Shown here in pieces: positions 17,459 through 24,779 of a stretch of 39,853 nt of DNA. Numbering within the stretch: the stretch's first letter is position 1; the number at the start of each line of letters is the position of its first letter. Source of the stretch: Actinomycetes bacterium (GTDB taxonomy: Bacteria; Actinomycetota; Acidimicrobiia; Acidimicrobiales; RAAP-2). The stretch lies in assembly GCA_021791635.1 (NCBI GenBank), contig JAJYWF010000011.1, forward strand, positions 1 to 39,853, in the 5' to 3' direction. The notes beneath the pieces are model-generated. The model saw only the letters and a program-made list of their open reading frames with translations, ran no database searches and was not told where the DNA came from. Position numbers and translations under genes: made by a program.

Positions 17459-19125
17459 GCGAGCTCTCGGGGGCGTCGGCCGACCCGGCGCTTCCCCCCG
17501 GCGAGCAGGCCACCGGCAGCCTGCGCGCCGCGACGGCCTGGATGGCCGTGGGCACCGGGGTCTCCCGGTTCACCGGGGTGCTGAGGGTCCTGGCCCTGGC
17601 CTTCGCTCTCGGGGCGAACCACCTGGCCACAAGCTACAACTTGGCCAACACCACCCCCAACATGCTCTACGACATCGTCCTGGGCGGCGTGCTGTCGGCC
17701 ACGTTCATCCCGGTGTTCGTCGACCGCCTCACCACCCGGCGGCGGCGGGAGGCCTGGCGTGCCATCTCGTCGGTGGTCAGCCTCTCGGTGGTGGTGCTGG
17801 TGGTGATGACCGTCGTTTTCTGGGTGCTGGCGCCCCAGGTGATCGGCGCCTTCACCGCCCTCGACCACGCCCACGGCGCCGTCCAACAGCAGACCTTGGA
17901 CCAGGAGCGGGCCGTGGCCACGTCGCTCCTCCGGTGGTTCGTCCCCCAGGTGGCGCTGTACGGCGCCATCGCCCTCATCACCGCACTGCTCAACACCAGG
18001 CGGCGGTTCGTGGCGCCGGCCTGGGTCCCCATCGCCAACAACGTGGTCTGCGTGGTGGTGCTCTTGTGGTTCCGGGCCCTGGCCGGCCAGCACCCGTCGC
18101 TGGCCAGCGTGTCGGAGCACCGCGGCCAGATCCTCCTCCTCGGGCTGGGTACGACCCTGGGCGTTGCTCTCCAGGCCCTGCTGCTGGCGTACACGATGCA
18201 TGGCGCCGGGCTGGGGCGCCTGCGCTGGCGTTGGGACCCCGGGCACGAAGCGGTCCGGGCCGTGGTGCGCCTGGGTGGTTGGACGTTCGGCTTCGTGGTG
18301 GCCAACCAGGTGGCCCTCTACGTGGTGCTGGCACTGGCCGTCGGGGCTTCGGGGCCGGACCCGGTCTCGTCGTACACCTACGCCTACACCTTCTTACAGA
18401 TGCCCTTCGCTGTGGTGGCGGTGTCGGTCATGAGCGCGGTCACGCCGGACCTGGCCGAGAAGTGGACGGTCGGCGACGTGACCGCCTTTCGTCGCAGGTT
18501 GGCCGGGGGCCTGCGAGCCATGCTGGCGGTCATCGTGCCCGCGGCCGTCGGGATGCTCCTCCTGGCCCGCCCGGCCGTGGCCCTGCTCCTAGGCCACGGG
18601 GCCACCACCGTGGGTGCCACCGCCGGCACCGGGGGGGCCCTGGCCATGTTCGCACTGGGTCTCCCGGGCTTCTGCACCTTCTTGTACGTGGTGCGGGTGC
18701 TCCAGTCCATGCAGAAGACGCGCACCGCGTTCTGGCTCTACCTGGTGGAGAACGGGATCAACGTGGTCCTCGCCGTCGCCCTCGTCCACCCGCTCGGCGT
18801 CGAGGGCCTGGCCCTGTCACTGTCGGTGGCCTACACGGTCTCGGCCGTGGCCGGTCTGGTGGTCCTCCGCCGGTGGCTGGGCACCCTGGCCGGGCGGTCG
18901 ATCTGGGTCCCCATCCGCCGGGTGCTGGTGGCCACGGTGGTCATGGCCGCGGCGGTGGCCGTCCTGTCGAACCTGTCGGCGGCCCAGCACGGCGTCGGGC
19001 TCCTGGTGAGGGTGGGCGCCGGAGTCGTGGGAGGTGGAGTGGTCTACGTCGGGGTGGCGGCCCTGCTCGCTCGCTGGTCGGAGCGCCGGAAGAGGGATGG
19101 CGGCGGCCTACCGCGCCGGCTCTGA
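17455..19125 (+). CDS. murJ: Lipid II flippase MurJ (MviN)
   Basis: A 556-residue polytopic membrane protein of the MOP superfamily with about 14 hydrophobic segments. The first region has the family signature: GTGVSRFTGVLRVLALA, YNLANTTPNMLYDIVLGGVLSATFIPVF (given by its ends) and the RRRREAWR loop. Later VSVMSAVTPDLAEKW and FLYVVRVLQSMQKTRTAFW also match. MurJ moves lipid II to the outer face for cell-wall synthesis. GTG 17455 overlaps the upstream stop by four bases, so the two proteins are probably made together. The C-terminal kinase-like extension found in mycobacterial MviN is absent. Confidence 0.93.
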   Translation: MSELSGASADPALPPGEQATGSLRAATAWMAVGTGVSRFTGVLRVLALAFALGANHLATSYNLANTTPNMLYDIVLGGVLSATFIPVFVDRLTTRRRREAWRAISSVVSLSVVVLVVMTVVFWVLAPQVIGAFTALDHAHGAVQQQTLDQERAVATSLLRWFVPQVALYGAIALITALLNTRRRFVAPAWVPIANNVVCVVVLLWFRALAGQHPSLASVSEHRGQILLLGLGTTLGVALQALLLAYTMHGAGLGRLRWRWDPGHEAVRAVVRLGGWTFGFVVANQVALYVVLALAVGASGPDPVSSYTYAYTFLQMPFAVVAVSVMSAVTPDLAEKWTVGDVTAFRRRLAGGLRAMLAVIVPAAVGMLLLARPAVALLLGHGATTVGATAGTGGALAMFALGLPGFCTFLYVVRVLQSMQKTRTAFWLYLVENGINVVLAVALVHPLGVEGLALSLSVAYTVSAVAGLVVLRRWLGTLAGRSIWVPIRRVLVATVVMAAAVAVLSNLSAAQHGVGLLVRVGAGVVGGGVVYVGVAALLARWSERRKRDGGGLPRRL

Positions 19126-19154
19126 GCGGCCGCGCCCGTCGGGCGCGCCGGACC

Positions 19155-20213
19155 CTACTGCCGACCCTGCCGGCCCAACCGACCCTGCCGGCCCAACCGA
19201 CCCTGCCGGCCCAACCGACCCTGCCGGCCCAACCGACCCTGCCGGCCCAACCGACCTAGTGCGCCCCGTCGGCGCGCCGGCCTCTCGATGATCAGGGCCA
19301 CCGACGTGGTCACGAACTGCCCGAGGGCGGTGCGAAGGTGGATGTCGCTGAAGGGCGGGACGTCCACGTGCTGGTCCACCGGCGAGTTGCCCTCGCTCAA
19401 GTCGTAGTCGATCCGGTAGCCCATCGCCTGGAGGCGGCGGGCCAGGTCTTCGATGTCCCGCCGGCGGTACAGCACCGTGCCCCCCGACTCGACGGTCTCG
19501 GTGTCCGACGACACGTTGCATTCGGTGGTGTGGACCGCAACCCCACCGGGGAGGACGTGGCGCATCTGCTCCACGACGAAATCGGCACCGGCCTCGAGCG
19601 ATCCGAGGTGCTCGAAGGCGCACGAGGACCACGTGAAGTCGAACTCCCCGAGGTCGGCCGGGAGCCGAGTCATGTCCACGTGGCGGAAGCGGACTCGGGA
19701 CGTGAACTCCTCGGGGGGGCAGAGGCCGTGGGTGTTCAGCCCGTCGAGCCCCCCGGCGTACTCGGCACCGGTGTCGGTCCAGCCCGCCTCCCGGGCCCGC
19801 TCGGGATCGAGATCAGTGGCCACGATGGTGCACCCCGAGGCGGCGAAGGCGGCCACCAGGGGTTCGCGGCCGACGCCGAACCCCAGCCCGCGTCGACCGG
19901 CCCGGAGCATGCCGCGCTCTTCGAGCGCCCGGGCAATGAAGAGCCACTCCCACATCTTGCGATGGAGCATGACCTGGCGGTCGTCGGTGCCGTCGGGGTC
20001 CCACATCGGTCGTAGGCGGGCCGACCAGGCCAGGATCTCGGGAGAGGTGAGGCTGGCGTGGGAGCAGAGTTGGGACTGCAGCACCCGGCGATGCTCCCAC
20101 ACCGTGGCCAATCCGGACCCGCACGCGTTCCCCGGTGCCGGTCTCCGTGGGACAATGCCGGGGAGCACGAAGGCCCAGTGGTGCAGTGCCCCGGGCCCGT
20201 GTCGGGCGCCCAT
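19155..20213 (-). CDS. SAM-dependent methyltransferase with hexapeptide-repeat tail
   Basis: Up to 352 residues. The class I methyltransferase core shows a GLGFGVGREPL SAM-binding loop, the acidic end of strand 2 in IVATDLDPE, VRFRHVDM, and the FDFTWSSCAFEHLGSL segment after strand 4, where catalytic or substrate residues usually sit. Substrate unknown; homologues are often near glycan genes. The last 30 residues are a GRLGRQ hexapeptide repeated about five times, made by an 18-bp minisatellite that runs almost to the TAG stop. The annotated ATG at 20213 overlaps the start of the divergent gene, so a later start such as GTG 20102 (WEHRRVLQ) is likely. Confidence 0.75.
   Translation of the reverse strand: MGARHGPGALHHWAFVLPGIVPRRPAPGNACGSGLATVWEHRRVLQSQLCSHASLTSPEILAWSARLRPMWDPDGTDDRQVMLHRKMWEWLFIARALEERGMLRAGRRGLGFGVGREPLVAAFAASGCTIVATDLDPERAREAGWTDTGAEYAGGLDGLNTHGLCPPEEFTSRVRFRHVDMTRLPADLGEFDFTWSSCAFEHLGSLEAGADFVVEQMRHVLPGGVAVHTTECNVSSDTETVESGGTVLYRRRDIEDLARRLQAMGYRIDYDLSEGNSPVDQHVDVPPFSDIHLRTALGQFVTTSVALIIERPARRRGALGRLGRQGRLGRQGRLGRQGRLGRQGRLGRQGRQ
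19162..19251. repeat. 18-bp minisatellite, five identical copies
   Basis: The unit CGACCCTGCCGGCCCAAC is repeated five times without a mismatch (90 bp), with partial units on both sides. On the minus strand it encodes GRLGRQ hexapeptides at the C-terminus of the methyltransferase. Perfect identity points to recent expansion. Confidence 0.95.
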
Positions 20214-21063
20214 GAGACGAACGTCGCTTCACCTTCTGCTCCCCGCTCGGGAAGCCCGGCGCTCCCGGGCCGGAGCGCGGGCCGTGCTCGGGCCACTCCT
20301 GAGCGCCCTCGTGGTGGCCGTCGGCGCCGCGTCCTGCTCCTCGCGTTCGGTGCCGGCCGCCGTCGGCCATGTCCGGCACCCTGCGGCGCATCGGACCCAC
20401 CCGGCGGTCACCACGAGCACGACCACCCCGCTACTGGCGTTTCCGACCACCACCACGACCTCTACCTCGACCACCACCTCGACCACCACCTCGACCACCG
20501 GGCCGCCCACGACGACGGCGCCACCCGTCGCCGTCGGTCCCGGGGGCCACGGCCCGATCACGTCGCCTCCGTTGCCGGCGCCGGGTCCCGGGTTCGTCGA
20601 CGGTCAGGTCACCGCCGTCGGGGACTCGGTCATGCTGGACTACGCCGGTGTGCTGGCCCAGGACATCCCAGGCATCACGATCTCAGCGAATGTCGGGGAG
20701 CAGTGGACACAGGGGATGTCGACACTCGAGGCGCTGAAGGCCAGCGGTCGCCTGGGGGCCGTGGTCATCGTCGGGCTCGGGACGAACGGGCCCGTCAGTG
20801 CCACACAGTTCAACTCCATGATGACCGTCCTGGCCGGAGCGTCCCGGGTCGTGTTCGTCAACGACCACGTCGACCGGACATGGCAGGACCCGAATAACGC
20901 GGTGCTGGCCGCCGGGGTGAGCCGGTACCCGAACACCGTCCTGGCCGACTGGAATTCCTTGGCCGATCAGCACCCGACATGGTTCTACCCGACAGGCACT
21001 CACCTCCCGCCCGAGAGCACAGGAGCGCAGGCGCTGGCGGCGCTGGTGGCCAGCATGGCCTGA
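20212..21063 (+). CDS. SGNH-hydrolase-like lipoprotein
   Basis: A 283-residue exported protein. After a basic start and hydrophobic stretch comes a lipobox-like AASC, then a Thr/Ser/Pro linker to about residue 115. The remaining domain is the SGNH module often attached to acyltransferase-3 proteins: VTAVGDSVML with Ser139, LGTNG (block III), and a C-terminal GTHL with the block V His. The Asp that normally precedes that His by three positions is Thr here (TGTH), so full catalytic activity is uncertain. ATG 20212 shares bases with the start of the divergent methyltransferase, so one of the two starts is probably wrong. Confidence 0.72.
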   Translation: MRRTSLHLLLPAREARRSRAGARAVLGPLLSALVVAVGAASCSSRSVPAAVGHVRHPAAHRTHPAVTTSTTTPLLAFPTTTTTSTSTTTSTTTSTTGPPTTTAPPVAVGPGGHGPITSPPLPAPGPGFVDGQVTAVGDSVMLDYAGVLAQDIPGITISANVGEQWTQGMSTLEALKASGRLGAVVIVGLGTNGPVSATQFNSMMTVLAGASRVVFVNDHVDRTWQDPNNAVLAAGVSRYPNTVLADWNSLADQHPTWFYPTGTHLPPESTGAQALAALVASMA

Positions 21064-21118
21064 ACGTTCGATCGGTGAGAACGCCACTTACGGGAGCGCC
21101 CGCCGGTAGCCTGCGGCG

Positions 21119-21970
21119 ATGGACGCGAAGGAATTCCTCGGCATGGAGACGGTCGGAGACGAGCTCCACTGGCGTCTCACGGTCACGCCCGAGGTGTCGA
21201 CCCCGGGCAAGTTCCTCTTCGGAGGGTGTGGCCTCGGTGCCGGCCTGGTGGCTCTCGAAGCGGCGTCAGGCCGGCCGGCCATCTGGGCGACCGCCCAATA
21301 CCTGTCGTACGCGCCCACCGGGAGCACGGTGGACTACGAAGTGGTCCTGGCCGTGGTCGGTGGCCACATCACCCAGGGTCGGGCCGTGGCCCGGGTGGAC
21401 GGCCAGGAGATCCTCACCGTGAACGCGGCACTGGGCACCCACCAGGTGGACGTTCACGGCGTGTGGGTGACGGCTCCCGAAGTGCCGCCGGCTGAGGACT
21501 GTCCACCGCGCCAGATCCCGCCGATGTTCGCCAACAGCATCCTGGATCGAATCGACGTGCGGCTGGCCAAAGGGTACGGGTTCGACGAACTGGAGGGGCC
21601 GGGCGGGGATCCATGCTCGGCTCTGTGGGCCCGGGTGCCCGGGCACTTGGCTCCGTCCGCTGCCACGCTCGGCATCTTCGGGGACTACGTGTCGGGAGGT
21701 GCGTCACAGCCGCTCGGTCGGCGCATCATGGGTCGGAGCCTGGACAACACGCTGCGGGTGGTCCAGCTCGAGCCGACCGAGTGGGTCTTGTGCGACATCC
21801 GGATGCACGCGGTCGTAGGGGGCTACGCCCAGGGAATTGCCTTCTTGTGGTCGGAGGAGGGAACGCTGCTGGCGACCGCTAGCCAGTCGCTCAGCATCAG
21901 GTTCTGGCCCGAGGGCGCCGCTGACGCACTGGTGGCTCGAGGTGGTCCCGGCTCCCCGCGGGATCGGTGA
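21119..21970 (+). CDS. Acyl-CoA thioesterase, TesB-like double hotdog
   Basis: A 283-residue protein of double-hotdog size. The N-terminal half has FLFGGCGLGAGLVALEAAS, the helix-turn of the first hotdog, then ATAQYLSYAPTGSTVDYEVV and ITQGRAVARVDGQEILTVNAALG-type strands (named by their ends). The second half repeats the fold with ALWARVPGHL, GDYVSG, SLDNTLRVV and WVLCDIRMHAVVGGYAQG. These match acyl-CoA thioesterase II relatives, which cleave fatty acyl-CoA. The first ATG is used; it is the last protein gene before the mobile element. Confidence 0.8.
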   Translation: MDAKEFLGMETVGDELHWRLTVTPEVSTPGKFLFGGCGLGAGLVALEAASGRPAIWATAQYLSYAPTGSTVDYEVVLAVVGGHITQGRAVARVDGQEILTVNAALGTHQVDVHGVWVTAPEVPPAEDCPPRQIPPMFANSILDRIDVRLAKGYGFDELEGPGGDPCSALWARVPGHLAPSAATLGIFGDYVSGGASQPLGRRIMGRSLDNTLRVVQLEPTEWVLCDIRMHAVVGGYAQGIAFLWSEEGTLLATASQSLSIRFWPEGAADALVARGGPGSPRDR

Positions 21971-22029
21971 GCCCGCACCTTCCGGCCCCTCGATGGGCCC
22001 TCCACCTGGTGTAGCCTCGATCTCTCGCC

Positions 22030-22106
22030 GGGGCTATAGCTCAGTTGGTTAGAGCGCAGCACTGATAATGCTGAGGTCCGTGGTTCAAATCCACGTAGCC
22101 CCACCA
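22030..22106 (+). tRNA. tRNA-Ile (GAT anticodon)
   Basis: Complete cloverleaf: acceptor stem GGGGCTA (22030-22036) pairs with TAGCCCC (22096-22102), D arm GCTCAGTTGGTTAGAGC, anticodon stem CAGCA/TGCTG closing the loop CTGATAA with anticodon GAT, and T arm GTGG/CCAC around TTCAAAT. The discriminator A is at 22103 and CCA (22104-22106) is encoded. Its 3' end is the insertion point of the integrated element to the right; the gene remains intact. Confidence 0.97.
22070..22106 (+). other. Predicted attL core (3' half of tRNA-Ile)
   Basis: Tyrosine integrases of this type recombine within the anticodon to T-arm part of a tRNA gene. The element begins at this end and the tRNA is intact, so the core should be a segment of 22070-22106 that is duplicated at the unseen right end. 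The exact crossover cannot be set from one end. Confidence 0.5.
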
Positions 22107-22123
22107 GGTCAGAGGGGTTTTTT
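22099..22123 (+). terminator. Possible terminator after tRNA-Ile
   Basis: CCCC at the tRNA 3' strand (22099-22102) can pair with GGGG (22114-22117), which is followed directly by six Ts. The stem is short and uses tRNA bases, so this is a weak call. Confidence 0.35.
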
Positions 22124-22139
22124 GCTCCGAACGCCCGAC

Positions 22140-22196
22140 GTTTTGCCCAAGTTTTGCCCAACTCAGATAGGGGTCAGATTGGGCAGGAATGGGCAT
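22140..22196. repeat. Direct and inverted TGCCCAA repeats, probable integrase arm or Xis sites
   Basis: GTTTTGCCCAA occurs twice back to back (22140-22150 and 22151-22161). Inverted copies TTGGGCA (22179-22185) and ATGGGCA (22189-22195) follow. The cluster lies between the att core and xis, where arm-type integrase sites and Xis sites are found in lambda-like systems. Assignment to Int, Xis or a repressor is inference. Confidence 0.55.
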
Positions 22197-22223
22197 TCAG
22201 GAGTATCAGGGGTCCGATTCGGT

Positions 22224-22243
22224 GCCATCTGCATAGAGATGGC
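22224..22243 (+). promoter_or_regulatory. 7-bp hairpin abutting the xis start codon
   Basis: GCCATCT (22224-22230) and AGATGGC (22237-22243) are perfect inverted repeats with a 6-base loop, ending exactly at the base before the xis ATG. No Shine-Dalgarno sequence is visible, and the stem occupies the place where the ribosome would bind. It may be a repressor operator or an mRNA hairpin limiting Xis synthesis. Confidence 0.55.
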
Positions 22244-22570
22244 ATGGAACCAAACCAAGCAAATGACCAAGGCACCACGACCGCTCCGGCCTTGCCCGAG
22301 CTGTGGGACGAGCAACGCCTGGCCGACTACCTCGGCGTCGGGCTCCGGTTCGTGCGGCGACTCTGCGAGGAAGGGCGGATCCGCTTCATCCTCGTCGCCC
22401 GGCACCGGCGGTTCGACCCGGCGGACGTCGCGGCCTACATCGAAGCCGAGAAGCGGGGACCGGACGGGGACCAGGCTCCTGTACCTCGGTTCTCTCCGGC
22501 CACCAAGCGCCGGCCCGGCCGGCCCATCGGCTCTGGCCGGTTCGGCAACACCCGGACCGGGATTCGGTAA
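22244..22570 (+). CDS. xis: Excisionase-type helix-turn-helix protein
   Basis: A 108-residue DNA-binding protein. Residues around LWDEQRLADYLGVGLRFVRRLCEEGRI form a MerR/Xis-type winged helix (given by its ends LWDEQRLADYLG and EEGRI), followed by RHRRFDPADVAAYIEAEKR. The C-terminal third is basic and Gly/Pro-rich. Proteins of this family bend att DNA and direct the integrase toward excision. ATG 22244 is chosen over an upstream in-frame ATG at 22154 because the longer version would read through the repeat sites and the hairpin. Its TAA overlaps the integrase ATG by one base, so the two are coupled. Confidence 0.8.
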   Translation: MEPNQANDQGTTTAPALPELWDEQRLADYLGVGLRFVRRLCEEGRIRFILVARHRRFDPADVAAYIEAEKRGPDGDQAPVPRFSPATKRRPGRPIGSGRFGNTRTGIR

Positions 22571-23697
22571 TGGCCCGATCACCGGGCATCCGGCGCCACG
22601 GTCCGGGGTGGGAAGCCCGTGTGACCGTCAACGGTGAGCACCTCTCGGCGACCTTCGAGACCTTCTCCGATGCCGCCGCCTGGCGAAGCGAGCAGGTTGC
22701 CCGCCGCCGGCGGTCTCGCACCGTCAACGCACACAAGCAGACCTTCGACGAGCTGTGGGGGCAGGTGTCCAACGACAGGCCGCTAAGGCACAACACCGCC
22801 GTCCGCAACGAGTCGGCCTACCGCAACTACGTCCAGCCGTGGTTCGGTGACGTGCCGATCCACAAGATCACCAGGACCCATGCCATCGAGTGGGTGCAGG
22901 CGATGGTCGATACGGGGCTGGCACCGTCGACTGTCGTCCGGGTGGTGGCCGTGGCAGCAGGCTGCATCCAGCGGGCGGTCGACCGGGAGATGGTGGACCG
23001 GAATCCCTTCCGGCGCATCCCCCTCCCCAGGGTCGAGGACAATGAGCGCCGGTTCATCACCGCCGAGGAGGCTCACCATCTGGAGTCGGCGATGGACCCG
23101 TGGTGGGCACTCGTGGTGCCATTCGCTCTGGACACCGGACTGCGGATCGGGGAACTGGCTGGTCTGGAGGTCCGGGACATCGAGTTCAACTCGCCGTCGT
23201 GGGTGGTGCACGTCCGCCGGATCGTCTCCGACGTCCAGGGGCACGCCCGGATCGGACTGCCCAAGACCAGAGCAGGCATCAGGGCGGTGCCCACGCTCAC
23301 CCGTCCGGTGGCCGAGCGCCTGGCGGTCCACATCAGCGAACGGGGCCTCGGCCCGGACGACAAGCTCTTCACCGGTCGCAACGGCGGCATCATGCGCCCG
23401 ACCAACTGGCGATCCAGGGTTTTCCGCCCGGCTGTGGAAGCGGCCGGGCTCGGACCCGAAGTGACGCCGCACTCGCTCCGCCACGGCGCTGTCGCCCGCT
23501 GGATCGCCGCCGGCCAATCGGACCCCTACGTGCTGTCCCGGTGGTTGGGGCACTCGACCCCGGTCATCGTCTACCGGACCTACGCACACCTCCTGCCGCA
23601 GGACACCACCGCCATCACCGAGAAGATGGAGGCTGAGGCACTGGCGGCACGAGGGGGAGAAGGGGTGGCGTCGTCGGTCGTGAAGATCCGGCCATGA
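22570..23697 (+). CDS. int: Tyrosine integrase
   Basis: A 375-residue phage-type integrase. The N-terminal arm-binding region is GPGWEARVTVNGEHLSATF, followed by the SAM-like core-binding domain (NYVQPWFGDVPIHKITRTHAIEWV, named by ends). The catalytic domain has R192 in DTGLRIGEL, a Lys in PKTRAGIRAVP, H301 and R304 in HSLRHG, H328 in LGHS and the nucleophile Y338 in YRTYAHL. All residues needed for activity are present. It would catalyse integration at the adjacent tRNA-Ile. The ATG overlaps the xis stop by one base. Confidence 0.95.
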   Translation: MARSPGIRRHGPGWEARVTVNGEHLSATFETFSDAAAWRSEQVARRRRSRTVNAHKQTFDELWGQVSNDRPLRHNTAVRNESAYRNYVQPWFGDVPIHKITRTHAIEWVQAMVDTGLAPSTVVRVVAVAAGCIQRAVDREMVDRNPFRRIPLPRVEDNERRFITAEEAHHLESAMDPWWALVVPFALDTGLRIGELAGLEVRDIEFNSPSWVVHVRRIVSDVQGHARIGLPKTRAGIRAVPTLTRPVAERLAVHISERGLGPDDKLFTGRNGGIMRPTNWRSRVFRPAVEAAGLGPEVTPHSLRHGAVARWIAAGQSDPYVLSRWLGHSTPVIVYRTYAHLLPQDTTAITEKMEAEALAARGGEGVASSVVKIRP

Positions 23698-23730
23698 GCA
23701 CGATCTGAAAACCCCGCTCTCTATACGGGC
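23698..23730 (+). promoter_or_regulatory. Element leader, copy 1 (type A)
   Basis: This 33-base gap between int and the next gene contains CACGATCTGAAAACC, then CCCGCTCTCT, then exactly 8 bases (ATACGGGC) to ATG 23731. It matches the leader at 32932-32964 in length and in 24 of the 25 positions from CACGATCTG to CTCTCT apart from one G/A change. There is no Shine-Dalgarno sequence. Promoter, operator or translation signal cannot be told apart. Confidence 0.7.
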
Positions 23731-24747
23731 ATGAGCACAAACACCCAGCCAAGACAGCCCAGCGGGACCCCGGTCGGCGGCCGGTTCGCCGGCAAGGCCA
23801 ATCCGGAACCTATGGACGTTGTCCTCGAAGTCCCCGCTGAGACGGAGCAAGGAGAACGAGTCGTCTCTCTCGATACAGCGGCCTTCACGCTGATCGGCGC
23901 ACTCAACGCACGGGCAGTTGCCTCTGGCTCGTGCCCGGTGTGCCACGGCGAGGCTTCTGCCGGCACCATCAGCCATCGACCACGGTGTCCGGTGACCGGA
24001 CTGGGGCGTGCGATGCGTGCGGATCGGAGGATCTCGCTCTCCCCGACGGCCCTGCGTGAGCATTGGTCGCACCTCGACGACACGTCGACATCTATGGCTG
24101 GTGCCACCGACGAGGATCTACTCAAGATCGCCGACGCAGTGCTGGACGACGACTACATCTGGAACGTCTTCGACGAAGCACTCGCCAACGCTCGGGACAG
24201 GTTGGGGATCGAGCAGTCGTCCCTCGGGATACGGGTTGGCCGCGGCGACCTCGCAGCGATCGACAAGGCGATCCGAAACCTCGGCTACAGCCGGTCGGGA
24301 TTCATGACGTACAAGGTGGGGCATGACGGTGGTATCAAGGGCATCGTGGTGCAGTCGGGGCGTCGGAGTGCCCTCGTGACTTCGGGCGATGACTGGGGCA
24401 CGGGCTTTGTCGTCGGTGATGTCGACTCGCCTGCCACCAGCAGCGACATTCCAGACGAACGGGACGTGCCCGACACTGGGAACACGCTGGACGACCTCGC
24501 CAGGTCGCTCGCCAAGCACGTCGGATCGCCACCCGAAAAGCGACAGGACGCAGCCGAGACTGTTCCGGCCACCATTCCCGATCAGTCCTTCCAAGCGGTG
24601 CTGGAGAGCGAAGGAACTTGGTCCTGGACCGCCATCGCTGCCGAGATCGGCAAGCCTGCTGCCGAGGACCTGTTCAAGCGGTCCGGCGGCTCGTTGGGCA
24701 CGGCGATCGCCATGCACCAAGAGGTCGCACAAGCCGAGCAGTCGTAG
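23731..24747 (+). CDS. Element protein of unknown function with PSGTPVGG N-terminal motif
   Basis: A 338-residue protein. Residues 7-19 read PRQPSGTPVGGRF, closely matching the start of the protein at 32965. The middle has CPVCHGEA and HRPRCPV, a possible zinc-binding set, and the C-terminal part FQAVLESEGTWSWTAIAAEIG looks like a small helical domain. Motifs of this N-terminal kind are widespread on actinobacterial plasmid and phage proteins of unrelated body sequence, to my knowledge without an assigned role. It follows the integrase and is the first gene behind a conserved leader. I do not recognise the body of the protein. Confidence 0.7.
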   Translation: MSTNTQPRQPSGTPVGGRFAGKANPEPMDVVLEVPAETEQGERVVSLDTAAFTLIGALNARAVASGSCPVCHGEASAGTISHRPRCPVTGLGRAMRADRRISLSPTALREHWSHLDDTSTSMAGATDEDLLKIADAVLDDDYIWNVFDEALANARDRLGIEQSSLGIRVGRGDLAAIDKAIRNLGYSRSGFMTYKVGHDGGIKGIVVQSGRRSALVTSGDDWGTGFVVGDVDSPATSSDIPDERDVPDTGNTLDDLARSLAKHVGSPPEKRQDAAETVPATIPDQSFQAVLESEGTWSWTAIAAEIGKPAAEDLFKRSGGSLGTAIAMHQEVAQAEQS

Positions 24748-24779
24748 GGGCGCTCGCCTCTCCCGCCCTCTCCATGGTC
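24748..24779 (+). promoter_or_regulatory. Element leader, copy 2 (type B)
   Basis: The 32 bases from the upstream TAG to GTG 24780 hold GCTCGCC, CCCGCCCTCT and 8 bases (CCATGGTC). The copy at 28545-28576 has the same length, and 30 of 36 bases match when the stop codon region is included. The match places the ligase start at GTG 24780 and not at the nearby ATGs. Confidence 0.7.

Noticed and set aside
19162-19251. 18-bp perfect tandem repeat as a possible replication iteron
   Set aside because: It lies at the 3' end of a methyltransferase frame, translates to GRLGRQ units, and no initiator gene is nearby.
22154-22243. Upstream ATG giving a 138-residue excisionase
   Set aside because: The extra part would be translated from the repeat sites and hairpin and has no family similarity; the helix-turn-helix starts well after ATG 22244.
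24618-24779. Longer ligase frame starting inside the upstream gene
   Set aside because: The extra residues do not match ligase domain Ia, and the shared leader spacing points to GTG 24780.
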